From the NCBI GenBank assembly GCA_009777775.1, contig WRLE01000008.1, forward strand, positions 62,001-126,000: 64,000 nt of DNA, in the 5' to 3' direction. The position numbers were made by a program, and so were the translations under genes. This document shows positions 26,956 through 34,889 of the stretch, piece by piece. This stretch comes from Oscillospiraceae bacterium. GTDB lineage: Bacteria > Bacillota > Clostridia > Oscillospirales > Oscillospiraceae. A model generated the notes under the pieces. That model saw nothing but the letters and a program-made list of their open reading frames with translations. It made no database searches and was not told the DNA's origin. The first letter of the stretch is position 1. The number at the start of each line of letters is the position of its first letter.

Positions 26956-29094
26956 ATGGGCGAAAACAATAACAATACCGAACATAATCAACTCCTAGAA
27001 GAAAACGAGCGACTCCGGTTGGAAATCAAGAAATTGACAAGACAACTGGGTTTAGCAAATGACAATATGATTAAGTACCGGAATGTGACCAGCGCAAAGG
27101 AAAACCTGAGCGCAGTTATTGCTGCGGAAAAATCCATGCAGGAAAAACAGCTCCAAGTCATAATGGAAAACTCCATGGACATTATTATTCTCTTGGACCG
27201 CTCCCTTTGTTTTCTCTTATCCACTTTGAGTTTTATGTGGTTGGCAAATGCTCCCTCCCTTGGCTTTTTGCACAAAAAAACCTTTAGAGAGATATTTTCC
27301 ACCTTTGCCGACGATGAATGCATCTCCCATATGGAAAGCATCATGTTGCGAGCAATTGAGACAAATAATATTCAATCCTTTGAAGAGCGACTGTTTAGTG
27401 CCTTTACCCAAGACAACCATGATTTTTCCATTAGCGTTATACCATACGATTTCAGCGGTGAAAAAAACGATGGTTTACTCATAATTTTCCACGAAATTAC
27501 CGAGCGCATCAAAATGGAAAACCAAATAAAAAAAGCCCTGGATGAGGCTATGAGCGCCAGCAAGGCAAAGGGTGATTTTTTATCTAATATGAGCCACGAA
27601 ATGCGCACTCCCATGAACGCCATAATCGGCATGACCACAATAGGAAAAAGAGCCGACAACATTTCTGACAAAAACTTGGCTCTGAGCAAAATTGGAGATG
27701 CATCGTCCCATCTCCTTGGTATAATCAATGATGTTCTTGATATGGCAAAAATCGAAGCGGATAAATTGGAACTCATTCCCGTGGAATATAGCTTTGAAAG
27801 AATGTTGCAAAAAGCAGCTACTGTTATCAACTACAGAGTTGAAGAAAAGCAGCAAAGTTTTACAATTAACGTGGACAATTCTGTACCTCGTTTCATAATC
27901 GGTGACGACCAGCGTCTAGCCCAGGTTATCACGAACTTACTGAGCAACGCAGTGAAGTTTACCCATGATGGTGGGAGTATTAACCTTAATATAACTCTGA
28001 TTGATGAGGTGGATGGCGAATGCTTGCTCCAAATTGAAGTGATTGACACTGGAATCGGTATTTCTCCTGAGAACCAAAGCAAGCTCTTTCGAGCTTTTGA
28101 ACAAGCGGATACTGGAACAAGTCGTGAATACGGTGGCACAGGTTTGGGTTTGGTGATTTCCAAGCGCATAGTCGAGCTCATGGGTGGCGAAATATGGGTG
28201 GAGTCGGAATTAGGCAAAGGCTCCCGCTTTGTCTTCACAGCGAAGGCAGGGCGTGGTGTCAGAAGCAGCCAATCTCTATTATTGCCTGGTGTCAATTGGG
28301 GTAATGTTCGAATTATTGCCATTGATGACCAATTGGAAATTCGCAATCAATACATCGATTTATTTAATCAACTGGAAATAAAATGCGATGTTGCTTCCAG
28401 CGGTTTCGAAGCACTTCAAATAATTGATGAATACGGTGAATATGACATATATTTCATAGATTGGCAAATGCCTGAAATGGACGGAATCGAACTGACAAGA
28501 CTTATAAAAACCAAAAGTATGAAAAAGCAGCCTGTGGTCATCATGATAACTGCGCTAGATTGGGACCGCATCAGAGACGAAGCAACTCGTGCAGGTGTTG
28601 ACAAACATTTGCTCAAGCCTCTCTTTTCTTCCAGCATCGTCGATTGTGTCAATGAATATTTGGGTGTTGATAGCATTCGCGAAGATGCCACCCATGCCCA
28701 AGATGCCAGCAAATTTGTTGGCAAAAGCATCCTCCTTGCAGAAGATATCGAGATAAACAGGGAGATTCTCATTGCTCTGTTGGATGGCACCGAGATAGTC
28801 ATAGACTGTGCAGAGAACGGTGAAGAAGCACTTGAAATGGTAGAAGCCGACCCTTTAAAATACGATATCATCTTCATGGATATGCAAATGCCAAAGATGG
28901 ATGGTCTGGAAGCCACCCGCCGAATCCGCGCTCTCCCAGCCTTAGAAGATCACCGAATCCCCATCATCGCCATGACCGCCAATGTCTTCAAAGACGACAT
29001 AGAAGCCTGTCTAGAAGCCGGCATGGACGACCACCTGGGCAAACCCCTTGATATAGTAAGGGTCATTGATATACTCCACCAATACCTGGGATGA
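26956..29094 (+). CDS. hybrid sensor histidine kinase with two receiver domains
   Basis: A soluble kinase of about 712 residues. A short N-terminal coiled coil comes first (residues 10-65), then a PAS-like domain (about 70-190). The HisKA box is FLSNMSHEMRTPMN, with the phospho-acceptor His. A HATPase domain follows, with N-box LLSNAVKF, G1 box DTGIGIS and G2 box GTGLGL. Receiver 1 (about 450-570) has the Asp in FIDWQMPEMDG; receiver 2 (about 590-710) has it in FMDMQMPKMDG. No membrane segment is evident. The ATG at 26956 has GGGG about 8 nt upstream and is preferred over 26875. It is partnered with the FIST protein upstream. With no DNA-binding domain, the output must be elsewhere. Confidence 0.9.
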   Translation: MGENNNNTEHNQLLEENERLRLEIKKLTRQLGLANDNMIKYRNVTSAKENLSAVIAAEKSMQEKQLQVIMENSMDIIILLDRSLCFLLSTLSFMWLANAPSLGFLHKKTFREIFSTFADDECISHMESIMLRAIETNNIQSFEERLFSAFTQDNHDFSISVIPYDFSGEKNDGLLIIFHEITERIKMENQIKKALDEAMSASKAKGDFLSNMSHEMRTPMNAIIGMTTIGKRADNISDKNLALSKIGDASSHLLGIINDVLDMAKIEADKLELIPVEYSFERMLQKAATVINYRVEEKQQSFTINVDNSVPRFIIGDDQRLAQVITNLLSNAVKFTHDGGSINLNITLIDEVDGECLLQIEVIDTGIGISPENQSKLFRAFEQADTGTSREYGGTGLGLVISKRIVELMGGEIWVESELGKGSRFVFTAKAGRGVRSSQSLLLPGVNWGNVRIIAIDDQLEIRNQYIDLFNQLEIKCDVASSGFEALQIIDEYGEYDIYFIDWQMPEMDGIELTRLIKTKSMKKQPVVIMITALDWDRIRDEATRAGVDKHLLKPLFSSSIVDCVNEYLGVDSIREDATHAQDASKFVGKSILLAEDIEINREILIALLDGTEIVIDCAENGEEALEMVEADPLKYDIIFMDMQMPKMDGLEATRRIRALPALEDHRIPIIAMTANVFKDDIEACLEAGMDDHLGKPLDIVRVIDILHQYLG

Positions 29095-29128
29095 GAAATG
29101 AACGCAGGTAAATGAACGCGGGGACGCT

Positions 29129-29186
29129 TGAACGCGGGGACGGTTCTTTTGTTCATTTTTGAACAGAAGAGCCGTCCCCGCGTTCA
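29129..29186. repeat. GGGGACGG palindromic repeat, copy R1
   Basis: Arms TGAACGCGGGGACGGTTC and its near-complement meet around ATTTT. A partial extra copy (AATGAACGCGGGGACG) lies at 29111. The element fills the gap between the convergent kinase and fic genes and could end both transcripts. Confidence 0.85.
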
Positions 29187-29198
29187 AACGTGCGTTAT

Positions 29199-30356
29199 TT
29201 ATGTTCCGCTGCGTAGTATTTCCAGATAGGCTTCATATGAGAAAGTCCGGTTTCTTCGAGCGTTGGAGGTCTGGAAAAGTATGTCTGATTGGCACAGACG
29301 TTCGACTGCGGCTGATACTGTGTTGTAAGTTAGCGATAATACTACTGCTGTTTTCTGCACATCGATAATCGGACTCGTTTCAAGATACTCGAATACTTTC
29401 ATCGCATTTATTCTGGCTCGACCCATTTTACTTATAATTGCTATATTTTTTTCATGCAGCTCAATAAGTTTGTCAATTGTATATATAGCATCTTTTGCTG
29501 ATTCATTAATTGCATGCAAAAAGAAACGAACCCATTGTTCATAATCTCCATCAGTTCGTACATGAGTCATTCTGTCATAATATTCAACGCGGTTTTGTTT
29601 TAGAAACAGTGATAAATAGAGTGTAGGTGCGTTAACAACACCTCGATCCATTAGATATAATGTGACTAGCAACCTGCCAATCCTACCGTTTCCGTCAAGA
29701 AAAGGATGTATGGTTTCAAACTGATAATGGATTAGCGCAGCACGAATCAGTGAATCCAAATTATCATTGGCAGTGTTGTTATCGTTGTTTATGTAAAGCT
29801 CCAGTTGTGCTACTGCGTCCAGCATATTTTCGACTGTTGGTGGGACATAACTTGCTGTGTTGAGATTGCTACCATATCCACCAATCCAATTCTGAGATCG
29901 CCTGAATTCCCCTGGTGTTTTTTCATGACCACGAGTTCCTTCCATCAGTACGGCATGCGCTTCTTTAATCAAACGATTGCATAATGGTAGTTCAGTAAGC
30001 CTATCTATTGAGTATTCTATGGCTTTTATATAATTGATGATTTCAGCAACATTTTGATTTTTGTTCGTATCTATATTTGGATCCAAAATATCATCGAGCG
30101 TCGCCTGAGTGCCTTCGATTTGAGATGAAAGCAATGCTTCTTTTCTGACATACATTGATATAAATAAACTGACATTTGGTATCCGCGTTGACAAGCCGTT
30201 GAGTAAAGCTAAGTTTTTATTTGCTTCAACAAGAAGCCCTAGAATTTCTGAATTGATATCAATCGGAGGATTCGGCGGCAAAGGGACGGGAACAAATGAT
30301 TCGTATGATGCTGCACCTAAATTTGTTTTTACCCATTGCCCAGATATTCTTTTCAT
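29199..30356 (-). CDS. Fic-domain protein with C-terminal winged helix
   Basis: A 385-residue enzyme expected to attach AMP (or a related group) to protein hydroxyls. The Fic motif is complete: HPFLDGNGRIGR, about residues 218-229. The N-terminal inhibitory helix motif (S/T)xxxE(G/N) is present as SSQIEG (about residue 80), so this is a class II, self-inhibited Fic protein. The last 70 residues form a winged-helix-like domain (VQKTAVVLSLTYNTVSAAVERL). Known relatives, such as the Shewanella protein SO4266, share this layout. Its promoter has a strict consensus flanked by 13-bp repeats. No antitoxin partner is needed in this class and none is seen. It lies in the accessory region between two palindromic repeats. 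Confidence 0.9.
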   Translation of the reverse strand: MKRISGQWVKTNLGAASYESFVPVPLPPNPPIDINSEILGLLVEANKNLALLNGLSTRIPNVSLFISMYVRKEALLSSQIEGTQATLDDILDPNIDTNKNQNVAEIINYIKAIEYSIDRLTELPLCNRLIKEAHAVLMEGTRGHEKTPGEFRRSQNWIGGYGSNLNTASYVPPTVENMLDAVAQLELYINNDNNTANDNLDSLIRAALIHYQFETIHPFLDGNGRIGRLLVTLYLMDRGVVNAPTLYLSLFLKQNRVEYYDRMTHVRTDGDYEQWVRFFLHAINESAKDAIYTIDKLIELHEKNIAIISKMGRARINAMKVFEYLETSPIIDVQKTAVVLSLTYNTVSAAVERLCQSDILFQTSNARRNRTFSYEAYLEILRSGT

Positions 30357-30376
30357 TTAATACGAATCGTCCTTTC

Positions 30377-30440
30377 TAAAATGAAATAACAAATTAATTA
30401 TACGGACATTATTTCAATATGTCAACATAAAATGAAATAA
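30377..30440 (-). promoter_or_regulatory. consensus fic promoter between two 13-bp repeats
   Basis: On the minus strand: TTGACA (30420-30425), a 17-bp spacer, then TATAAT (30397-30402). The 13-mer TTATTTCATTTTA flanks it on both sides (30428-30440 and 30377-30389), and a reverse-oriented half, TGAAATAA, lies in the spacer (30409-30416). This looks like a repressor-controlled promoter. Confidence 0.75.
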
Positions 30441-30611
30441 GACATAGAGAGACTGGGTACATAGCGTAAAATCGGTTTTGGTTGAAATTCAAAAGTATTA
30501 GCTAGAGTATATAGCAGGAACAGCTCCATACAAAGATGAATAACTATAACTTTTACAAACATATTACCATATATTTACTCTGCTTATGTTGATTTATGTT
30601 ATTGTCAAGTT

Positions 30612-30667
30612 TGAACGCGGGGACGGTTCTTTTGTTTATTTTTTGAACAGAAGAGCCGTCCCCACGT
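30612..30667. repeat. GGGGACGG palindromic repeat, copy R2
   Basis: TGAACGCGGGGACGGTTC, loop region TTTATTTTTTGAAC, then AGAGCCGTCCCCACGT. Between the fic promoter and this copy (30441-30611) I see only AT-rich sequence. Confidence 0.85.
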
Positions 30668-30698
30668 ACATGATGTAGTTATCGGAGTCCAGGTTCAC

Positions 30699-30884
30699 CT
30701 ATACAGGTGGATTCCAGTCGTCAATATATGCGAACTTTTGAATTGTTCGGAAATCCTTCCCCGTACGCCGTGCTATTTCACGCAAAGATAATCCTTTATT
30801 TTCCCAGAGGTCTTTGATATATTCTACTTGGGCCGTTTTCAGCACCTTCTTTTTGCCTCCTTTTAGTGATTTTGTTAACAACAA
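30699..30884 (-). pseudogene. IS21-type transposase (IstA) N-terminal remnant
   Basis: A 61-codon fragment holding the helix-turn-helix that opens IS21-family IstA transposases: LSLREIARRTGKDFRTIQKF, then DDWNPP. The DDE catalytic core and istB are missing, and the frame stops at 30699 just before repeat R2. It is a dead relic that marks earlier insertion in this accessory region. Confidence 0.7.
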
Positions 30885-31012
30885 AATGATAGCATGTTTT
30901 TTGGTTCGGTGCTGATATGCCCTTTTTATTTCTTTGCATGTGCTGTATTTTTAGTTTACCATATACAAGTTACTGCTTGTAGCAAATGTGTATAAATGGA
31001 GAATATCAGATT

Positions 31013-32515
31013 ATGAATAAACGATATATAAAGTCATTGCTGCTTGTTGTTTGTATTATTACTGTTCTTTCAGCATGCAGCAGTATAAACAAAATCGATG
31101 ATGATTCTACTACAGACTTACCTGAAAACGGCTCAGCATGGGAAGATGATGGCGAAACAACAAGAGAGGACTCTGATTCAGATGCTAGTGAACCAGAGTC
31201 TGCAATAGTTTCCAATGAAATGCATGAACCAGATAATCATATTGATGAAACTGGAATTAATGATGATATTGCAACTAGTGATAAAACTGCAACTAGTGGT
31301 GAAACTGTAACTAACGAAGAACAGATACCATCTACTCCCGTTGATACGCCCGCACAAATATATACTTTTTACGATGAAGCTATCCAAAATGCCATCGAGA
31401 TGTTTCTGGATAAAAACGCAGAGGATTTCACTGCTGCAGATTTGGAGTACTTGTCAGGGCTTGATGAATTTTCTTTCGATTTATATTATATGCATATGAG
31501 CATCACATCTCTTCGCGATTTACCCGAACTTTTTGTGAATCTCCGAAAAGTCAAGTTATCATACTCATGGTTTAATGCGGTTGAATTATCAGAATCAGAC
31601 ATTGCGATTCTTGATGGTATGCCACAATTGCAATCGGTGGATATATTTGCTAATGGTTTACCTTCACTCGACTTTATACAAAAAATACCCTATGCAGCTA
31701 TTCGTTATACGACTGATGCCTATTCGTCTAGCGATAATAATCTTGCGACAGCTTCAGTTTTGGGTAAGGAGGTCGTTGAGAGCAACTTTGATGGGAGTAT
31801 AAGGGAGTATGTAAAAGTTACAGATGGTGACCTGGTTTATGAATTGCTTGTTTCGGACGAACATATACAAGAAGAAGGTGAGTTAATAAACAATTTCTTG
31901 GTAGCAAAGGTATTTATATCAGAAAAAAGAGATGGAGTTTACCATATTATTGAAAGCTATCCTGTATATGGACGCAATGTTACTGCTTCAGCTGGGTTGA
32001 TACTTGTTGATGTGGATTTTGACGGTAACAATGACATTTTAGTGATGCAAGGTCATTTCGGTAATCAAGGATTAGTTACATATGATTGCTATTTGAATAG
32101 AGGAGATACATATGTTCGTAATGAGAGCTTCTCTCATATCAGTAATCCATCTCACGATGTTCTCAATAGCAAAATATTGAGTGTATGGCGTAATTGGGCA
32201 GCATCCCATAGCTGGGCGATGTATTCATATATAAACGGGGAATTCGTAGAAACCGACCGCTTGACAACCGAACCAGAGATATATGGTGAAATGCGCGATG
32301 ATGGACTAGGTGTCGAAGTTGAAGTCTGGAAAATCACCATCGAACGCTTCTATGATGGGATGATCGAATCTGATTCGTATTTTTCAAATGAATACACTGA
32401 CGAAGAATGGAACGCTATGTTTTATCAAGAGGATAGCTATTGGGGATTGCTCTCTAATAGGTGGAATACTCTGCACAATCAAGGGACAATGTTCAATGGT
32501 AGAATGTATGGCTAG
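31013..32515 (+). CDS. uncharacterised lipoprotein with LRR-like segment
   Basis: A 500-residue exported protein with a lipobox, VLSAC (Cys about 22). An acidic Thr/Glu/Asp-rich linker follows to about residue 125. Next comes a short leucine-rich-repeat-like part (residues about 150-240, with LRDLPELFVNLRKVKL and DIAILDGMPQLQSVDI). A domain with an FG-GAP-like calcium motif follows (DVDFDGNNDILVMQ, about residue 345). The C-terminus contains SYINGEFVETD, a pattern also found in the remnant at 36247. The ATG at 31013 with GGAGA upstream directly precedes a normal signal sequence. The function is unknown; surface binding is plausible. Confidence 0.75.
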   Translation: MNKRYIKSLLLVVCIITVLSACSSINKIDDDSTTDLPENGSAWEDDGETTREDSDSDASEPESAIVSNEMHEPDNHIDETGINDDIATSDKTATSGETVTNEEQIPSTPVDTPAQIYTFYDEAIQNAIEMFLDKNAEDFTAADLEYLSGLDEFSFDLYYMHMSITSLRDLPELFVNLRKVKLSYSWFNAVELSESDIAILDGMPQLQSVDIFANGLPSLDFIQKIPYAAIRYTTDAYSSSDNNLATASVLGKEVVESNFDGSIREYVKVTDGDLVYELLVSDEHIQEEGELINNFLVAKVFISEKRDGVYHIIESYPVYGRNVTASAGLILVDVDFDGNNDILVMQGHFGNQGLVTYDCYLNRGDTYVRNESFSHISNPSHDVLNSKILSVWRNWAASHSWAMYSYINGEFVETDRLTTEPEIYGEMRDDGLGVEVEVWKITIERFYDGMIESDSYFSNEYTDEEWNAMFYQEDSYWGLLSNRWNTLHNQGTMFNGRMYG

Positions 32516-32746
32516 CGAAGACAGGCGCATTAAGTGATAGCGAAATCGCACAGACCACTAGCCCTATCAGCTTGCTTTGCAAAAATAATTCATACTCTTG
32601 GCTTTATTCCAATTTAAGTTACGTTATTGAAATGGGATAACCATGCCAAGAAATTATGTGCAGGTCTACTCTATGTGGCTTAACACACCTAACAAGGGAT
32701 TGAATATCATCTTCAATACATACAATTCACCATCAAAGGAGTCATT

Positions 32747-33052
32747 ATGCGTGAAATCAACTATGAAGGCTATTTTTGGCAAAGCAGTAAGATAAGACTG
32801 CGTGGCGTTGCGGAGGATGATTGGGAATTGCATTATGTAAACCGCTTTGAGACTCCTGCAAGACTATTGTTAAATTATGAGGTTGAGCTTCCGCCAACAA
32901 TAAAAGAAGCGCAGCAAGCCAATGGTGAATACCACGATGAAATCCTATATGGACTAACAAAAGATGAATTTATGTCTATCACCGATAATCTTGATTGTAT
33001 TGACACAAAGACACATATGGAACAACGCCGTGAAGCTATCACGGCATTATAA
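32747..33052 (+). pseudogene. GNAT acetyltransferase with internal in-frame deletion
   Basis: The first about 57 residues match the N-terminus of a GNAT acetyltransferase (FETPARLLLNYEVELPPTIKEAQQ). The next residues, GEYHDEILYGLTKDEF, match the extreme C-terminus of the same family. The acetyl-CoA-binding core, about 100 residues, is absent and the two ends are joined in frame. A good ribosome site (AAAGGAG) remains, so a 101-residue product may be made, but it cannot be an active enzyme. The 231 bp upstream (32516-32746) hold nothing recognisable. Confidence 0.75.
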
Positions 33053-33101
33053 AGATTCAATATATTTCAGAAAATCCAGTAATAGCTGCAATGTATACGC
33101 T

Positions 33102-33161
33102 GGGGACGGTTCTCCTATGCGATTTTCTCAATTGTATGAAATCGCATAGAAGAACCGTCCC
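33102..33161. repeat. GGGGACGG palindromic repeat, variant copy R3
   Basis: The outer arms GGGGACGGTTCT and AGAACCGTCCC are as in the other copies, but the inner arms are different: CTATGCGATTT pairs with AAATCGCATAG. The outer family signature is kept on an unrelated inner palindrome. Confidence 0.75.
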
Positions 33162-33208
33162 TCTGGATTGTTGCTATACAAATAAGATGGATAGATAAAA
33201 AATATCTA

Positions 33209-33454
33209 TTATGATTCATCTATAGTGTCAAATATATCGGGTGAACAAGGCAAATCGTAATTCTCTTTGATATATAATAGCAACTCCTTTGCTTCACTTG
33301 TTGACATCAACTCAACCAAGGCTTGAATAATATCCTTAGTATCGTCAATGGTATCATGAGGGCTGTAATGTATTGTAATAGAATAGCCTTCTGTTTTCAT
33401 TTTGGCTGCATGTGGGTTCTTTTTCCCAGCCGAAAAATCATAGTATTCTTTCAT
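33209..33454 (-). CDS. BrnA-like antitoxin
   Basis: An 81-residue partner overlapping brnT by 4 bp (ATGA). The N-terminus EYYDFSAGKKNPHAAKM matches the opening of BrnA-type antitoxins (EYDFS...KRNPYAKKL), which binds the toxin. The C-terminal half is not the usual ribbon-helix-helix; it is acidic and helical (DTIDDTKDIIQALVELM) and unrecognised. The overlap and order (toxin first) are typical of brnTA operons. It should neutralise the toxin. Whether it also represses the promoter at 33809 is doubtful without the ribbon-helix-helix. Confidence 0.7.
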   Translation of the reverse strand: MKEYYDFSAGKKNPHAAKMKTEGYSITIHYSPHDTIDDTKDIIQALVELMSTSEAKELLLYIKENYDLPCSPDIFDTIDES

Positions 33455-33750
33455 AACTCTCCTTCATAAAGTTCCATTTCCTCAGTAACAGCTTTCCTTG
33501 CAGAGATTATACGGATAACTGTATCATCTTCACGGTAGCAATGGCACACAACCATCAAGCGCAGCTTTTTACTTTCCCCAATGATGATGAATCTGTCTTC
33601 ATAATGTGAATGTTCATCATCATCTATGATTATGGCATTGTCATCGAAAAATACTGTTGCTGCTTCTTTGAAAGAAACGCCGTGTTTATTGATATTTGCT
33701 AGGTTTTTATCACTGTCCCACTCAAAATGCTTCCCATTTAATTCAACCAA
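33451..33750 (-). CDS. brnT: BrnT-family toxin
   Basis: A 99-residue protein of the BrnT ribonuclease-toxin family (RelE-like fold) that inhibits translation by cleaving RNA. Hallmarks are FEWDSDKNLANINKHGVSF at the N-terminus and the closing IRIISARKAVTEEM with the conserved Arg-Lys pair. The start codon is TTG with GGAG about 9 nt upstream, and a TTGCCT/TATAAT promoter lies 59 bp upstream. It overlaps the antitoxin gene, so expression is coupled. It lies in the accessory region. Confidence 0.88.
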   Translation of the reverse strand: MVELNGKHFEWDSDKNLANINKHGVSFKEAATVFFDDNAIIIDDDEHSHYEDRFIIIGESKKLRLMVVCHCYREDDTVIRIISARKAVTEEMELYEGEL

Positions 33751-33808
33751 GCAACTGCTCCTATCATTTTATTGATTTTCACGTTGAAACTTTTTTATTT
33801 CGTACCCT

Positions 33809-33837
33809 ATTATACTTTAATATAATGCATAAGGCAA
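33809..33837 (-). promoter_or_regulatory. promoter of the brnT operon
   Basis: Minus strand: TTGCCT (33832-33837), a 17-bp spacer, then TATAAT (33809-33814), 59 bp before the brnT start. Confidence 0.65.
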
Positions 33838-34055
33838 GTATCACTGAAGATTATTAATGAAGCTCTAGAAACAGTGGAGACGGTTCAGCGACACCAAACA
33901 GTAGAAAACTCTTTACCAAATCATTACAAAATACCATATTCTGATTTTACTTCTGTGCCCATATAATGGGTTAGGGAGTTTTTTATTACGATTCAGCATT
34001 GAATTTGTTAATGAATTAAGTCATTGCTGACCTATCAAACAAAATGAACAGCGGG

Positions 34056-34083
34056 TGAACACCGGGGACGGTTCTTTTGTTCA
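34056..34083. repeat. half copy of the GGGGACGG repeat (R4)
   Basis: TGAACACCGGGGACGG and TCTTTTGTTCA form one arm only. A degenerate arm, AACAGTGGAGACGGTTCA, lies at 33870. The rest of the gap from 33838 to 34281 shows no gene. Confidence 0.65.
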
Positions 34084-34281
34084 GGGTGCTGCGAAAGACT
34101 CCATATATTGCTAAATCTTCCGCTTAACAGGATTGTGTATTTGGAAATAATACGACATAAAATCTGGACTGATTGAAATAATCTCCCCGTATCCACGCTG
34201 GGAGAGGATGAAAAACCTTAATACTGCACGTATGATATAAATCGCTAATTAGGCAAGAACAATTCATCTCTGGAGGATTTA

Positions 34282-34704
34282 ATGAAGTATTACAAGAAAA
34301 TTGTTGGGGAACGCATGTATCTATCGCCTGTAAGTGCTGATGATGCAGATATTTATATTAAATGGATGAACGAAACTGTAGCTCAAAATTTTGGTCAGTA
34401 TCCTTTGGTGGTCTCATCCAAAAATGACTTGAAATGGCTTTACGAACCACCTAGCGACATGCAGTGTTATGCTATTGTGCTCTTTGATGGTGATGTAATG
34501 ATTGGTAGCATTAGCATACACAATATTGATCATCTCAATCGCAATGCGTTTATCGGTATTTTTATTGGAGAAGAAGAGCTTCGGAACAAGGGTTATGGAG
34601 CCGAAGCAATTCAATTGATACTTGCCTATGGATTCAAAACGTTAAATCTACACAATGTTATGTTATCAGTTCATGAGGACAATGTTGAAGGCATTGAACA
34701 GTAG
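34282..34704 (+). pseudogene. RimJ/RimL-type GNAT acetyltransferase truncated by repeat R5
   Basis: The N-terminal 135 residues are a normal GNAT of the RimJ/RimL kind: MYLSPVSADDADIYIKW, IGIFIGEEELRNKGYG (acetyl-CoA loop) and LNLHNVMLSVHEDN. The family normally continues with NERAIRCYEKCGF-like sequence and 30-40 more residues. Here the frame enters repeat R5 at 34695 and stops three codons later. Loss of the last beta strands should abolish activity. The missing 3' end is not found on the far side of the repeat, where a gene of opposite orientation is itself truncated. Confidence 0.8.
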
Positions 34705-34759
34705 GGACGGTTCTTTTGTTAATTTTTGAAATGAACAAAAGAACCGTCCCCATTGTTCA
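34695..34759. repeat. GGGGACGG palindromic repeat, copy R5, at a double gene truncation
   Basis: TGAACAGTAGGGACGG...GTTA on the left and GAACAAAAGAACCGTCCCC...TGTTCA on the right. It contains the stop codons of both the truncated GNAT (plus strand) and the truncated endonuclease remnant (minus strand). Confidence 0.85.
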
Positions 34760-34889
34760 GATTAATAGTACCGGGATTCATTCGTACATAGTGTAGTATT
34801 TCTGCAATTTGAATTGGCTTATAAAGATGCACCCTTGCATTTGCTATTATTTTATCTAGTGCTGCTTTCGCCATTTCCCTATTTGCCAT
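34719..34889 (-). pseudogene. N-terminal remnant of a HaeII-like restriction endonuclease
   Basis: A 56-codon frame on the minus strand. ATG at 34889 overlaps the methyltransferase stop at 34879. The first about 40 residues contain ALDKIIANARVHLYKPIQIA, which I associate with type II endonucleases of the HaeII family. After NPGTINLNN the frame runs into repeat R5 and ends there. About 300 residues are missing. Its place directly after a cytosine-5 methyltransferase with an overlapping start supports the restriction-gene reading. The family call is from memory of the motif. Confidence 0.55.
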
